35,427 bases of DNA from Bacillus sp. Xin1 (lineage in GTDB: Bacteria > Bacillota > Bacilli > Bacillales > Bacillaceae_G): NCBI RefSeq assembly GCF_013314535.1, contig NZ_JABUAE010000038.1:1-35427 (forward strand). Direction: 5' to 3'. Within the stretch, counting starts at the first letter, position 1; the number at the start of each line of letters is the position of its first letter. Positions 16,013 to 23,069 of this stretch are shown in pieces. The notes beneath the pieces were generated by a model. That model was not told the origin of the DNA, searched no databases, and saw nothing but the letters and a program-made list of their open reading frames with translations. A program made the translations under genes and the position numbers.

Positions 16013-16600
16013 TCAAGAACAAAAAACAGTAGTAATATTTAGTGTCCAGCCTCCCATGATAGAACCATCAAATACAACAAAATCATCAAATACAAAAAGG
16101 TTCCATACACCATTTGGATCTATTCCATTGAAAACACTTAAAGTCGATCCATATGGTCGTGACGGTGCTGGCGAGGGAAAAGTATCTATAATTATAGGAT
16201 CAATACCAAGATAATTAGTTGGTTTAAATGTACCAGAAACGATTTGACTATTGTCAGGAAGTAAAGATTGCGCAAAATCGTTAAAAGTTAATTTAACGTT
16301 ATTAACATCAAACCCATCTCCCGCATCTGCCATAAGAATAACGTTTTGCCCTTGTGGTCCTACAAGTAAAATATCAACATCATCAGGAAATGTATGAGTC
16401 AAACCGATTAATGTCACTGTAACTTGAGTAACCCCACCAGATAAACCTGTAACATTAATGCTAGACGGATACGGTGTTGCTAGACCTTCGGGTGGTATAA
16501 CAATTGGAGACAAATTACTAAATGTCGCTGTGGAAACGCTACAAGGAGTAGGACAAGAAACAGAACGAAGTCTGCATTTTTTTCTATTAAATGGAGACAA
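16013..16600 (-). CDS. P-domain (proprotein convertase P/Homo B-like) protein
   Basis: Nearly the whole protein is one beta-sandwich of the P-domain type: PPEGLATPYPSSINVTGLSG, then VTVTLIGLTHTFPDDVDILL with VGPQGQNVILMADAGDG, and at the end YGSTLSVFNGIDPNGVWNLF and GGWTLNITT. In other bacteria such domains are attached to subtilases or appear as repeats in secreted proteins. Here it stands alone, with a short Cys-rich start (CRLRSVSCPTPCS) and no signal peptide. GAGGTG supports a TTG start at 16600; a GTG three codons upstream is the alternative. A surface or spore-layer role is possible but not shown. Confidence 0.72.
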   Translation of the reverse strand: MSPFNRKKCRLRSVSCPTPCSVSTATFSNLSPIVIPPEGLATPYPSSINVTGLSGGVTQVTVTLIGLTHTFPDDVDILLVGPQGQNVILMADAGDGFDVNNVKLTFNDFAQSLLPDNSQIVSGTFKPTNYLGIDPIIIDTFPSPAPSRPYGSTLSVFNGIDPNGVWNLFVFDDFVVFDGSIMGGWTLNITTVFCS

Positions 16601-16690
16601 AAAATTCACCTCACTTATCTATACTATTATATTTAATGCAAAAATGAAGATTTTGCTTCTTATACTTGTCCTATTTATAGAGTACTTTAG

Positions 16691-17041
16691 ATAATTTATT
16701 TACTAACGAATAAATGTAGAAAAAAACGATACGGAAGTGAATATAACGAATATGGTTTAGTCTACCCTACCTTTTACGGAAACCCTTGCAGTTTGACACA
16801 GCTGTGGAAAAAGCTTATAAAGAAAAGTGAGGTTCCTAATATTCGGTTCCATGATCTAAGACATACTCATGCAACTTTAATGTTGAAACAAGGGATTCAT
16901 CCGAAGATTGTAAGTGAACAACTAGGACATAAAAGAGTAGGCATTACATTAGACACCTACTCACATGTCATACCAGGACTTCAAGAAACTGCGGTGGACC
17001 AATTTGCAAACGAATTGTTCGGAAATAAAACCGTTCGTTAG
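16691..17041 (+). pseudogene. Tyrosine integrase, C-terminal fragment
   Basis: The frame is open from 16691, just after a TAG, and reads SEYNEYGLVYPTFYGNPCSL, then RFHDLRHTHATLMLKQGIHP and EQLGHKRVGITLDTYSHVIP. It thus holds the HxxR and the catalytic Tyr but lacks the N-terminal domains and the first catalytic Arg. It cannot act as a recombinase. It sits 84 bases before a truncated thioredoxin gene, a typical position of an integrase at an element end. Confidence 0.85.
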
Positions 17042-17124
17042 AAATTCGTTAGAAGTTTCGATTTTCCAATGAAATTACCACCTAAAAAATACAAAATAAA
17101 ACAATTTTAAAGGGAGCGAAAAAC

Positions 17125-17235
17125 ATGAAAGAAATCAAGAGTGACAAGGAATTTAAGGACATTATCGCAAGCGAGGAGCCAGTAGTAGTTAAGTTCTTCA
17201 CTACATGGTGTCCAGATTGCGTACGGGTGAAGTAG
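17125..17235 (+). pseudogene. Thioredoxin-like gene, 5' fragment
   Basis: AAAGGGAGCG precedes an ATG opening [20 protein letters not shown], then [16 protein letters not shown] and stop. The thioredoxin-fold redox motif is WCPDC. A complete protein would be about 100 residues, so two thirds are missing. The break comes right after the active-site helix begins. Together with the adjacent integrase fragment it suggests an old insertion or excision scar. Confidence 0.8.
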
Positions 17236-17322
17236 TGCGGTTTATGCATGATTATGCAAGGTTAAAAAACGTTATATTATAAGGGTTTAGAGGACATATC
17301 AGCGACCATTTACCTCTTGCCA

Positions 17323-17391
17323 TTACTTGGAAGTATTCGTTTGGTTTGCAGTTTTGTTTGCAATTTGGTTTGCAAACTTGTTAGCACTTTC
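17323..17391 (-). pseudogene. Possible integrase tail scrap
   Basis: The minus strand reads ESANKFANQIANKTANQTNT, SK, stop. It resembles the low-complexity ends of Bacillus tyrosine integrases (compare AVDQFANELFGNKTVR at 17041). A stop lies just upstream, so only the tail remains. It accounts for the repeated TTTGCAA words here. Confidence 0.35.
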
Positions 17392-17473
17392 TTATATTTC
17401 TTCTACTAAAAACCTCCATTGTATTTCTTCTATTACTCATCACTCTCACTGCCATTATGACGCAAATCATCAG

Positions 17474-17508
17474 TTAAATTATGAAATTTTAAAAATTTCA
17501 TAATTTAA
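17474..17508. repeat. Perfect 16-bp inverted repeat
   Basis: Arms TTAAATTATGAAATTT and AAATTTCATAATTTAA around TAA. It has no GC core, so it is a weak terminator at best. The rest of 17236-17590 shows no gene apart from the integrase tail scrap. Confidence 0.6.
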
Positions 17509-17589
17509 TATCCTTATTTTGAGTATTTTATCTGAACTCCTTAATAAATAAAAACATTATTACCTATGTTTATGGCTACGTAATAAATT

Positions 17590-17636
17590 CTTTTTTCGTT
17601 TTGGGGAACAATCAATTTCTTAAGTTGATGGCAATG
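17590..17636. repeat. IS231-type right end
   Basis: TTTTTTCGTTTTGGGG leads into CTTAAGTTGATGGCAATG (17619-17636), an 18-bp IS231-type end whose element would lie to the left. It is followed by the 11-bp spacer GGGTCACCATA and then, at 17648, by a left end in opposite orientation. Confidence 0.8.
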
Positions 17637-17647
17637 GGGTCACCATA

Positions 17648-19354
17648 CATGCCTATCAACTTAAGAAATTGCTTTATTCAAAAAAATTTTTTAGAGTAAA
17701 TTGTTTTTTGAGCCAGAAAGGCATATTTTTAACTATAAAAACTATGACAAAATTTATTCGGTTTTCCTTTTTGCCTACTTACTAAATTCAGCAAGTAAAA
17801 TATTTTTAAATGGATCAGGACTATCAGCTTTAAGGCTGTTCAAATTGACGGTCAATGTATGCTTGCCTCCAAGTGTGCCACCAGCAAAAGTGGTAAACCC
17901 TAGAACGCTACCTTTGTGTCCCCATATCGAGACACCGTTCGGAAGCTTAGTTTCAAAGATTCCAAGCCCATATCCGGTTCCTTCTCTTCCTGTAGGAACT
18001 GTAGTAAGCATTTGTTTTAGTTGCTGTTCCTTCAGTAATTTGCCACTGAGTAAGTAAGAGAAGAATTTGTTTAAGTCGTCAGCAGTAGAAATCATATCTC
18101 CATCCGAGCTACCTGGGTTAATATAAGTAACGTCTTTTAGCTCACTCGCTCCGTCTAGTTGGAAATAGCCACGGGCATGCTTGGTGCCTGGAATCACGCT
18201 TGAATTGCCAGATAGGAATGTATTTGACAAATCAAGCGGTTCAATAATCCGATTTTCAACCTCTTCCGCATAGCTGTTTCCAGTTACTTTTTCAATAAGG
18301 ATCCCCAGTACTACGTATCCTGTGTTTGAATAAGACCAACCCTTTCCTGGGGCAAAGTCTGGGGGAAGAGAAATTCCCATCTTTACGAATTCTTCAGCCG
18401 TATACGATTTTTTTGTATCCATAATATCAAAGTCTTTTGAATTTACATAGTCAGCGATACCACTTGTATGATTCAATATCTGCCGGATAGTAATCTGGTT
18501 ACCATCATATCCGTTTCCTTGAATGACACCAGGCAACCATTTTTCAATGGAGTCGTCTAGATTCAAACGGTTCTCTCCAGATAATTGAAGTAGAACTGTT
18601 GCAATGAACGTCTTCGTTACACTACCAATGCGAAAGCGAAAATCTGTTTTCATTGGTTTCTTGGTGCTCAGGTCCGCTAACCCAGCGGCATAACTCCACG
18701 TTTTTCCACCCTCAGAAGTTTTAGCAATTATCCCAGGATATCCAAGTTGCAATGTATCCCGCATTGCCTCTTTGACGGAATTACGTTCTCTTTGAGTGCT
18801 TGTTTGTAACGGACTAGATACATTTTGAATGGCCTCCGCTTTTACAATTGAGGTTGGAGTTGTGTATAACAAGGAACCTCCTGTTATTAAAAGGACTAAA
18901 CCTCTAAATGTAATTTGAAATTCCTTTTTCATAATGGTATTCTTCTCCTCTATTCATATTATTGTATAGATGGTTATTTGCTGTCTCATACTATCCATAC
19001 AGCTCATCTTTTAACCAAAGACAAAAGGATAACTTTGAATTTGCAATCATCTGTGTACCAATTATTTCTACAAACAACTTTCTGACCTAATAAATGATTA
19101 ATCCCTTTTTTTCAGATGTATGTTAACCATTGTAATTTCTTCTTTTCTTCCATAGAGTTTTGTTAATTAATTTGTTTTTATATAAATATATAGTATCTAT
19201 TCCCCCTCTCGTTCTTCTCTACATTTTGATCATACACAATGAAAATCTCTTTTTTCTTACTCCTTTCTTACAAATTCCTTACGTTCAAAACCACTTCTAT
19301 AATTCGGTGGTTTTTATTTTAAGAAAACTCAGTTCTATTAACTTGATAGGCATA
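17648..19354. mobile_element. Mobile insertion cassette (MIC231-type) carrying adp
   Basis: The left end is CATGCCTATCAACTTAAG (17648-17665). A matching right end is at 19337-19354 (complement TATGCCTATCAAGTTAAT, 15 of 18 bases). Between them are one complete passenger gene, adp, and no transposase. B. cereus-group MICs are such IS231-ended units, moved by a transposase supplied in trans; one known type carries adp. The 422 bases between the adp start and the right end contain no further gene. Confidence 0.75.
17775..18932 (-). CDS. adp: Alkaline D-peptidase (D-stereospecific endopeptidase)
   Basis: A secreted serine hydrolase of the beta-lactamase class C / DD-peptidase fold that cleaves peptides containing D-amino acids. 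GAGGAGAAG precedes the ATG. Residues 1-34 are a signal peptide (KKEFQ, then a hydrophobic stretch, cleavage around VKAEA). The catalytic motifs are SVTK in FRIGSVTKTF (SxxK), YSNTGY (YxN) and HKG in IWGHKGSV. At 385 aa it has the length of the known B. cereus enzyme. It may act on peptidoglycan peptides or D-residue peptides outside the cell. It is the passenger of an IS231-ended cassette, so it is probably mobile. Confidence 0.88.
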   Translation of the reverse strand: MKKEFQITFRGLVLLITGGSLLYTTPTSIVKAEAIQNVSSPLQTSTQRERNSVKEAMRDTLQLGYPGIIAKTSEGGKTWSYAAGLADLSTKKPMKTDFRFRIGSVTKTFIATVLLQLSGENRLNLDDSIEKWLPGVIQGNGYDGNQITIRQILNHTSGIADYVNSKDFDIMDTKKSYTAEEFVKMGISLPPDFAPGKGWSYSNTGYVVLGILIEKVTGNSYAEEVENRIIEPLDLSNTFLSGNSSVIPGTKHARGYFQLDGASELKDVTYINPGSSDGDMISTADDLNKFFSYLLSGKLLKEQQLKQMLTTVPTGREGTGYGLGIFETKLPNGVSIWGHKGSVLGFTTFAGGTLGGKHTLTVNLNSLKADSPDPFKNILLAEFSK

Positions 19355-19365
19355 GGGTACCGCCA
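19355..19365. repeat. 11-bp spacer GGGTACCGCCA between two IS231-type ends (copy 1)
   Basis: It separates the right end at 19337-19354 from the left end at 19366-19383. Identical copies are at 21814-21824 and 25777-25787. The last is also the start of a Tn3/Tn4430-type inverted repeat, so it is best read as a target-site duplication. Confidence 0.85.
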
Positions 19366-19484
19366 CATCGCCATCAAGCTAAGAAATACAAATACCCCCA
19401 AAACGAGAAAATTGACATCTTCATGTGAAAATGTACAATTTTTTTGTTTTTTGGGGTTATAAAATTCTTAAGTTGATAGGCATG
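19366..19484. mobile_element. Empty 119-bp IS231-ended mini-element
   Basis: Left end CATCGCCATCAAGCTAAG (19366-19383) and right end CTTAAGTTGATAGGCATG (19467-19484) enclose about 83 bases with no gene. The inner parts carry CCCCCAAAACGA and TTTTTTGGGG, complementary sub-terminal blocks seen at the other ends. It looks like a MITE-like unit, or two solo ends brought together by deletion. TGGGGTGGTACCCC follows. Confidence 0.6.
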
Positions 19485-19518
19485 TGGGGTGGTACCCCTT
19501 GTAACAAAAAAGCTTATT

Positions 19519-19572
19519 TATCGTTTTTGGGGTGACCTGTTTTCTTAGGTTGATGGCAATGTATGGTGACCC
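19519..19572. repeat. IS231-type right end with inverted 11-bp target sequence
   Basis: TTATCGTTTTTGGGG leads to CTTAGGTTGATGGCAATG (19544-19561), followed by TATGGTGACCC (19562-19572). The latter is the exact reverse complement of the GGGTCACCATA at 17637-17647. Confidence 0.75.
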
Positions 19573-19594
19573 CTGTTGGAGTATTTGCAGTACT

Positions 19595-19620
19595 AATCAC
19601 TATTTTTTTAGTGATTTTTT
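19595..19620 (+). terminator. Orphan terminator hairpin
   Basis: AATCACT / AGTGATT around an ATTTTTTT loop, then a T run. No gene ends here now. The 19621-19861 interval shows no gene. Confidence 0.5.
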
Positions 19621-19861
19621 TGGAATCATCACCATGTAGAGTGATAATAAAGTTGTTATATCAACAATAAAGTCGTTTGAAAAATTATCAAGATCTAAAT
19701 TATAAAAATTCTTTTATTCAATTAAAGCGCCCTTTAATAGCATAACCAAGATATGTCTCAATCCTAAAATCACTGAATTGTTCTTGGACTAATACCCCTT
19801 TTGTTCAAAATACATCCATTTCGGAGATGAACAATTAGGGAGACTCCCCCTACTTCGCCAA

Positions 19862-20740
19862 TCAAAACAATTCGTCTCTCAGCACTAGATCGAGCCAGGC
19901 TTTAGCCTCATTGTAAAGAATCGGATTGTTTTCCGGCGTGTAGTAAGCGAGGATTGCGACTGCTTGTGATACGACCCATCCACGGGCCCTTGCCCACGTA
20001 GCGTCATCCATCGGAAAAGCCTCACGGAACGCATCACGCGCCGCTGGCGAATGCAACTTCCATGCAACCATCACATCGCACGCAGGATCGCCGATGCCCA
20101 TTTCACCCCAATCAATCACACCGCTAATGCGCTTATTTCGTACGAGCCAGTTACGTACATCTAGATCGCCGTGATGCCAAACAGGAGGGCCGTTCCACGG
20201 AGGCGCAGCAAGAGCCGACTCCCACACAGCAGAAACTGCAGGGTCGCCATCAAATCGCGCTAGCCAGTATCGAAAGTCCTTGTCCCGTTGGGCCAAAGGA
20301 ATGCCACGTCCTAACGGCCCTCCCGATGAATTGACTTGTTGCAGTGCTGCGATGAACGCTGCAAGATCACGCGCTGCCTGAATCTCGTCAATTTCCTCTA
20401 TAGGCACCGTATCGCCCTCAACCCACGTATGTACCTCCCAAAACCATGGATATTCGTTATTGGGACGCCCCTGAGCGATAGGCATAGGGATATCAAGCGA
20501 AACTAATGGTGCAAGTTTTGGCAGCCATGTGAACTCGCGACTTCCTGGTGTCGTCGGACCTGCCCTTCGTGCGAGCCGAACGGAATATTCGTCGCCAAGT
20601 CGGAAAATGGCGTTTACCGTGCCAATTGGCTCAACCCGCCGTAGGGACTGTTTTGCCCAGTTTGGGAACTGATCCACAAGCAAACTACGCACAAGGCGCT
20701 CGTCAATTTCCAATTCGTCAACGTGCATCTTCTCACACAT
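19862..20740 (-). CDS. Aminoglycoside phosphotransferase (APH)-family kinase, GC-rich
   Basis: A kinase of the APH/choline-kinase fold; members phosphorylate aminoglycosides, macrolides or other small alcohols. The catalytic loop is WHHGDLDVRNWLV and the metal-binding loop is VIDWGEMGIGDPACDV. The N-terminal lobe (GTVNAIFRLGDEYSVRLARR) binds the nucleotide. I start at ATG 20740, where GGAGGGGGGAGC precedes; an open frame continues to 20797. Its GC content is plainly far above its neighbours, with codons such as GCG, CGC and CGG, so it comes from another genus, perhaps an actinobacterium, proteobacterium or high-GC Bacillales species. The substrate cannot be read from sequence; resistance is possible but unproven. 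Confidence 0.85.
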   Translation of the reverse strand: MCEKMHVDELEIDERLVRSLLVDQFPNWAKQSLRRVEPIGTVNAIFRLGDEYSVRLARRAGPTTPGSREFTWLPKLAPLVSLDIPMPIAQGRPNNEYPWFWEVHTWVEGDTVPIEEIDEIQAARDLAAFIAALQQVNSSGGPLGRGIPLAQRDKDFRYWLARFDGDPAVSAVWESALAAPPWNGPPVWHHGDLDVRNWLVRNKRISGVIDWGEMGIGDPACDVMVAWKLHSPAARDAFREAFPMDDATWARARGWVVSQAVAILAYYTPENNPILYNEAKAWLDLVLRDELF

Positions 20741-20919
20741 CGCACGCTCCCCCCTCCGTAGCTCTGACGTACAATTCGCAACCGCCGTGTCCTTCATAAA
20801 CGTTCTGATATTTCCATCCCGTAAAATTCATCACATTGTAACCCCCTCGGATCATTACATGTCACCCAACTTGTTTTTTGGGTTGAGTATTATGGAGCAT
20901 TGCTCCCGATTAGATTAAA

Positions 20920-21061
20920 GGTTCTGTTGCAAAAACCTCAAGATAATTGCAAGTAATCTCTAAATATTGGCCATACTAATACTAGTATTCTAAAAAGGAC
21001 GTGATCAGTATGAAAAATCAAAATCTATTCAAACGGAAACATTATCAACAGGATATTTGTC
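20920..21061 (+). mobile_element. IS6-family (IS240-like) left-end fragment
   Basis: GGTTCTGTTGCAAA is the standard terminal repeat of IS6-family elements. About 75 bases inside, an ATG opens MKNQNLFKRKHYQQDI, the usual start of IS240-type transposases. The homology then breaks at about 21057 and the frame runs on only to a stop at 21090. The break coincides with the 3' end of the phosphatase gene, so it marks a deletion or later insertion. Confidence 0.8.
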
Positions 21062-21574
21062 CTAGTTTAAATGGGTGGTATTGTTACTAAACCTAACAAT
21101 ACGGACACTAGACTTGTATTCAAGTAGATGTATGCCTGTGTTGTCAGTATGGAACCATACATCATGTTCCTTCGGTAATTGAAGGAAGCTATCTATAATT
21201 TTTGTAATCACTCCTCCATGGGAAACAATCGCAATTCGTTTGTACTGTTTACTCCTTTCTCTAACAGCTGCAAGGATGTTCTCAGCACGCAATCTAAAGT
21301 CGAGTTTACTCTCCCCCTTCTGCATTTCACATAACTCAATTAGATACTCTACAGGGCATTTAGCAGCATTACTCAAAATTTCAGTAGATTGAATTGCTCT
21401 TAATAGAGTACTCGACCAAATAAATTCTGGAGGAAATTCCTTTAATATATAACTAGACATTTTTTCAACTTGTTCCAATCCCCTTTTAGTTAATTGTAAA
21501 TCGGTAGATCCTTTATAACCCTCTTCTAAAAAATCATCTTCAGATTCTCCATGACGAATTAGTAGGATTTGCAT
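21062..21574 (-). CDS. Histidine phosphatase (phosphoglycerate-mutase-like) family protein
   Basis: A small one-domain phosphatase of 170 aa. The start is the ATG opening MQILLIRHGESEDDFLEEGY, preceded by GAGGTG; the open frame reaches 21733, but the extra 53 codons show no family similarity. The phospho-accepting histidine is in LIRHGES. The second catalytic histidine is in AIVSHGGVITK. Family members dephosphorylate sugar phosphates, nucleotides or proteins, and the substrate here cannot be told. It is the gene nearest the IS231-type right end at 21796-21813 and is probably a cassette passenger. Its 3' end meets the IS6 fragment. Confidence 0.85.
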   Translation of the reverse strand: MQILLIRHGESEDDFLEEGYKGSTDLQLTKRGLEQVEKMSSYILKEFPPEFIWSSTLLRAIQSTEILSNAAKCPVEYLIELCEMQKGESKLDFRLRAENILAAVRERSKQYKRIAIVSHGGVITKIIDSFLQLPKEHDVWFHTDNTGIHLLEYKSSVRIVRFSNNTTHLN

Positions 21575-21702
21575 CCATTTCACCTCTTTAGATATTTGTC
21601 CTTTCTTTTCTAACTTAGACATACCTGATTGGAATCCCTTAAGCATCTCGATTATGTAGGATGTATAACCTATACAAGTTAGATTAACATAACACCTCAT
21701 CC

Positions 21703-21813
21703 AATAGGGTTTATTTGGTATGCAAATCTGCAAAGAACTTCCACTGGATCTTTAGAAAAGAGAAAATACCTCACGTGAAATTAAACTTATATAATCTTAG
21801 CTTGATGGGCATG
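21703..21813. repeat. IS231-type right-end module, matching 25668-25776
   Basis: About 105 bases align with the right end of the IS231 copy: AGGGTTTATTTGGTATGCAA against AGGGTTTATTTCGTATGCAA, then TTTAGAAAA and ATAATCTTAGCTTGAT. It ends in CTTAGCTTGATGGGCATG (21796-21813). This shows that the cassette to the left has a true IS231 end. Its left end is not obvious. Confidence 0.8.
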
Positions 21814-21824
21814 GGGTACCGCCA
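21814..21824. repeat. 11-bp spacer GGGTACCGCCA between two IS231-type ends (copy 2)
   Basis: It lies exactly between the right end at 21796-21813 and the left end at 21825-21842, and is identical to 19355-19365 and 25777-25787. Confidence 0.85.
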
Positions 21825-21978
21825 CATCGCTATCAAGCTAAGGCTTTGAAGTACCCCCTAAACGAAAATTTTGTGTTTTTATAGCACCGAAGTTCATTTT
21901 TATCGTTTTTGGGGTGAATCGTTGCCGTACCTCTTAGACGGTTAACTAACCCCGATTTTTTCCATTTTGACGACATGC

Positions 21979-22611
21979 TCAATGTCGCAGAAAAATAAGT
22001 TTATTTTCTGTTCCTGAAAGCAGCCTTTTTATATTTTCCATATGCCTGAAAATAACCATAAACGCCATTAGGAATGCAAATATATAAAAATATAAGGTAT
22101 TCCCAAAAACAGGAATAAATGAAATGACCGCAACAAGCAATGTAGCACATATTGTACCTAAAGAGACATAACGTGTTAAAGCTACTATTATCACAAAAAA
22201 GCCAAGACATAAAAGGGCCATAACCCAGTCAATCATAAACAGCACAGCCACTGCTGTAAGTGCTCCCTTGCCCCCTTTAAACCCAAAATATATCGGCCAG
22301 TTATGCCCTATAACCGCCCCTGCGCCTGCCGCTAAAAGGCTTACGCAATCTTTAGCCTCCCCCGAATAAAAGTAAACGCTAAGGAACAAGCCTATATAAC
22401 AAGCAATTATCCCTTTTAATATATCTCCCGCAAGAACAAACACCGCAGCAGATTTCCCAAGTACTCTCAGAGTATTGGTAAGCCCAGCGCTTTTGCTTCC
22501 ATGGCTTCTTATGTCCTTTCCGTATATTCTCCCTACAATCACCGCTGTATTAAGGCTGCCTAAAAGGTAGCCCAAAGCTAAGGCCGCAAAAATCTTTAAA
22601 ATATCAATCAT
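21979..22611 (-). CDS. plsY: Glycerol-3-phosphate acyltransferase PlsY
   Basis: A membrane enzyme that transfers the acyl group from acyl-phosphate to glycerol-3-phosphate, the first step of phospholipid synthesis in Gram-positives. The ATG at 22611 follows AAAGGGAG. The opening MIDILKIFAALALGYLLGSL is the first helix. Motif 1 is SHGSKSAGLTNTLRVLG, motif 2 AGAGAVIGHNWPIYFGFKGG and motif 3 continues as GGKGALTA. About five to seven hydrophobic segments fit the family, and 210 aa is normal length. It looks unlike typical Bacillus PlsY (which reads GSGNPG or GSGNAG where this has GSKSAG) and is somewhat richer in GC, pointing to a clostridial-type donor. It lies in an IS231-ended unit. Confidence 0.9.
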   Translation of the reverse strand: MIDILKIFAALALGYLLGSLNTAVIVGRIYGKDIRSHGSKSAGLTNTLRVLGKSAAVFVLAGDILKGIIACYIGLFLSVYFYSGEAKDCVSLLAAGAGAVIGHNWPIYFGFKGGKGALTAVAVLFMIDWVMALLCLGFFVIIVALTRYVSLGTICATLLVAVISFIPVFGNTLYFYIFAFLMAFMVIFRHMENIKRLLSGTENKLIFLRH

Positions 22612-22770
22612 CACTCTTCTCCCTTTAAATTATTCTAAATTTCTTTTATTTCTCCATTAATGCAGGGTTTTAGCATTGTCCTTCTCCAGAAAACTTTTCA
22701 ATAAACTCCTACTTTTTTTATTCATGTTAAAAGGGCATCTACAATAAGGATACTGATAACGACTGAATAA

Positions 22771-22923
22771 TCAGAAAAAATTACTGGTAAAAAATACTTC
22801 ATTAGTCACAACATTTTTGAGCCAAACTGCACGCTTTCCTTCTTCTACTTCAATGATCCAATCAATTAATAAAAGGGGGTAACGATGGGGAATAATTTCT
22901 TTAATTTGTTGAATATTGAACAT
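22771..22923 (-). pseudogene. fabZ: FabZ (3-hydroxyacyl-ACP dehydratase) 5' fragment
   Basis: AAAGGAGAG precedes an ATG opening [20 protein letters not shown], then [15 protein letters not shown] and NEVFF, the start of FabZ including the catalytic His in PHRYP. It stops at codon 51 (SNFF-TGA), where the family has the HFPDYPVMPG segment; a full protein is about 144 aa. The change from homology is abrupt, so the gene was cut by deletion. It is divergent from fabH, with a shared regulatory region. The intervals 22612-22770 and 22924-22990 hold nothing else. Confidence 0.85.
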
Positions 22924-22994
22924 GAATTTCTCTCCTTTATACCATAGATAGATATTTTAGTTAGTTTAATTTCCTAAAATTTCATGTTCGAATA

Positions 22995-23024
22995 TTGACA
23001 ACATTTAGAACCTGGTACTATTAT
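22995..23024 (+). promoter_or_regulatory. fabH promoter overlapped by a FapR-like operator
   Basis: TTGACA (22995-23000), 18 bases, then TATTAT (23019-23024) form a sigma-A promoter. Over the spacer and -10 lies TTAGAACCTGGTACTAT (23005-23021), which agrees at 14 of 17 bases with the FapR consensus TTAGTACCTGATACTAA. FapR represses fatty-acid and phospholipid genes until malonyl-CoA rises. The dyad could also control the divergent fabZ fragment. Confidence 0.75.
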
Positions 23025-23069
23025 TTGATTATATAACTAAGTGTAAATATAGTAAAGGGGGATAAATGT

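Noticed and set aside
17330-17390. Repeated TTTGCAA words as a CRISPR-like or iteron array
   Set aside because: Spacings are short and irregular. They are explained by Ala-Asn codons of an integrase-like tail on the minus strand. No CRISPR array is visible anywhere in the window.
19160-19462. 100-codon frame between adp and the APH-like gene
   Set aside because: It runs through two IS231-type ends and has no ribosome binding site.
20548-20799. Plus-strand frame opposite the APH-like gene
   Set aside because: It is a shadow in GC-rich coding DNA; the minus-strand kinase has all motifs.
21575-21733. N-terminal extension of the histidine phosphatase
   Set aside because: The RHG motif belongs within the first ten residues of the family, the ATG at 21574 has a good ribosome binding site, and part of the extension lies in the IS231 end module.
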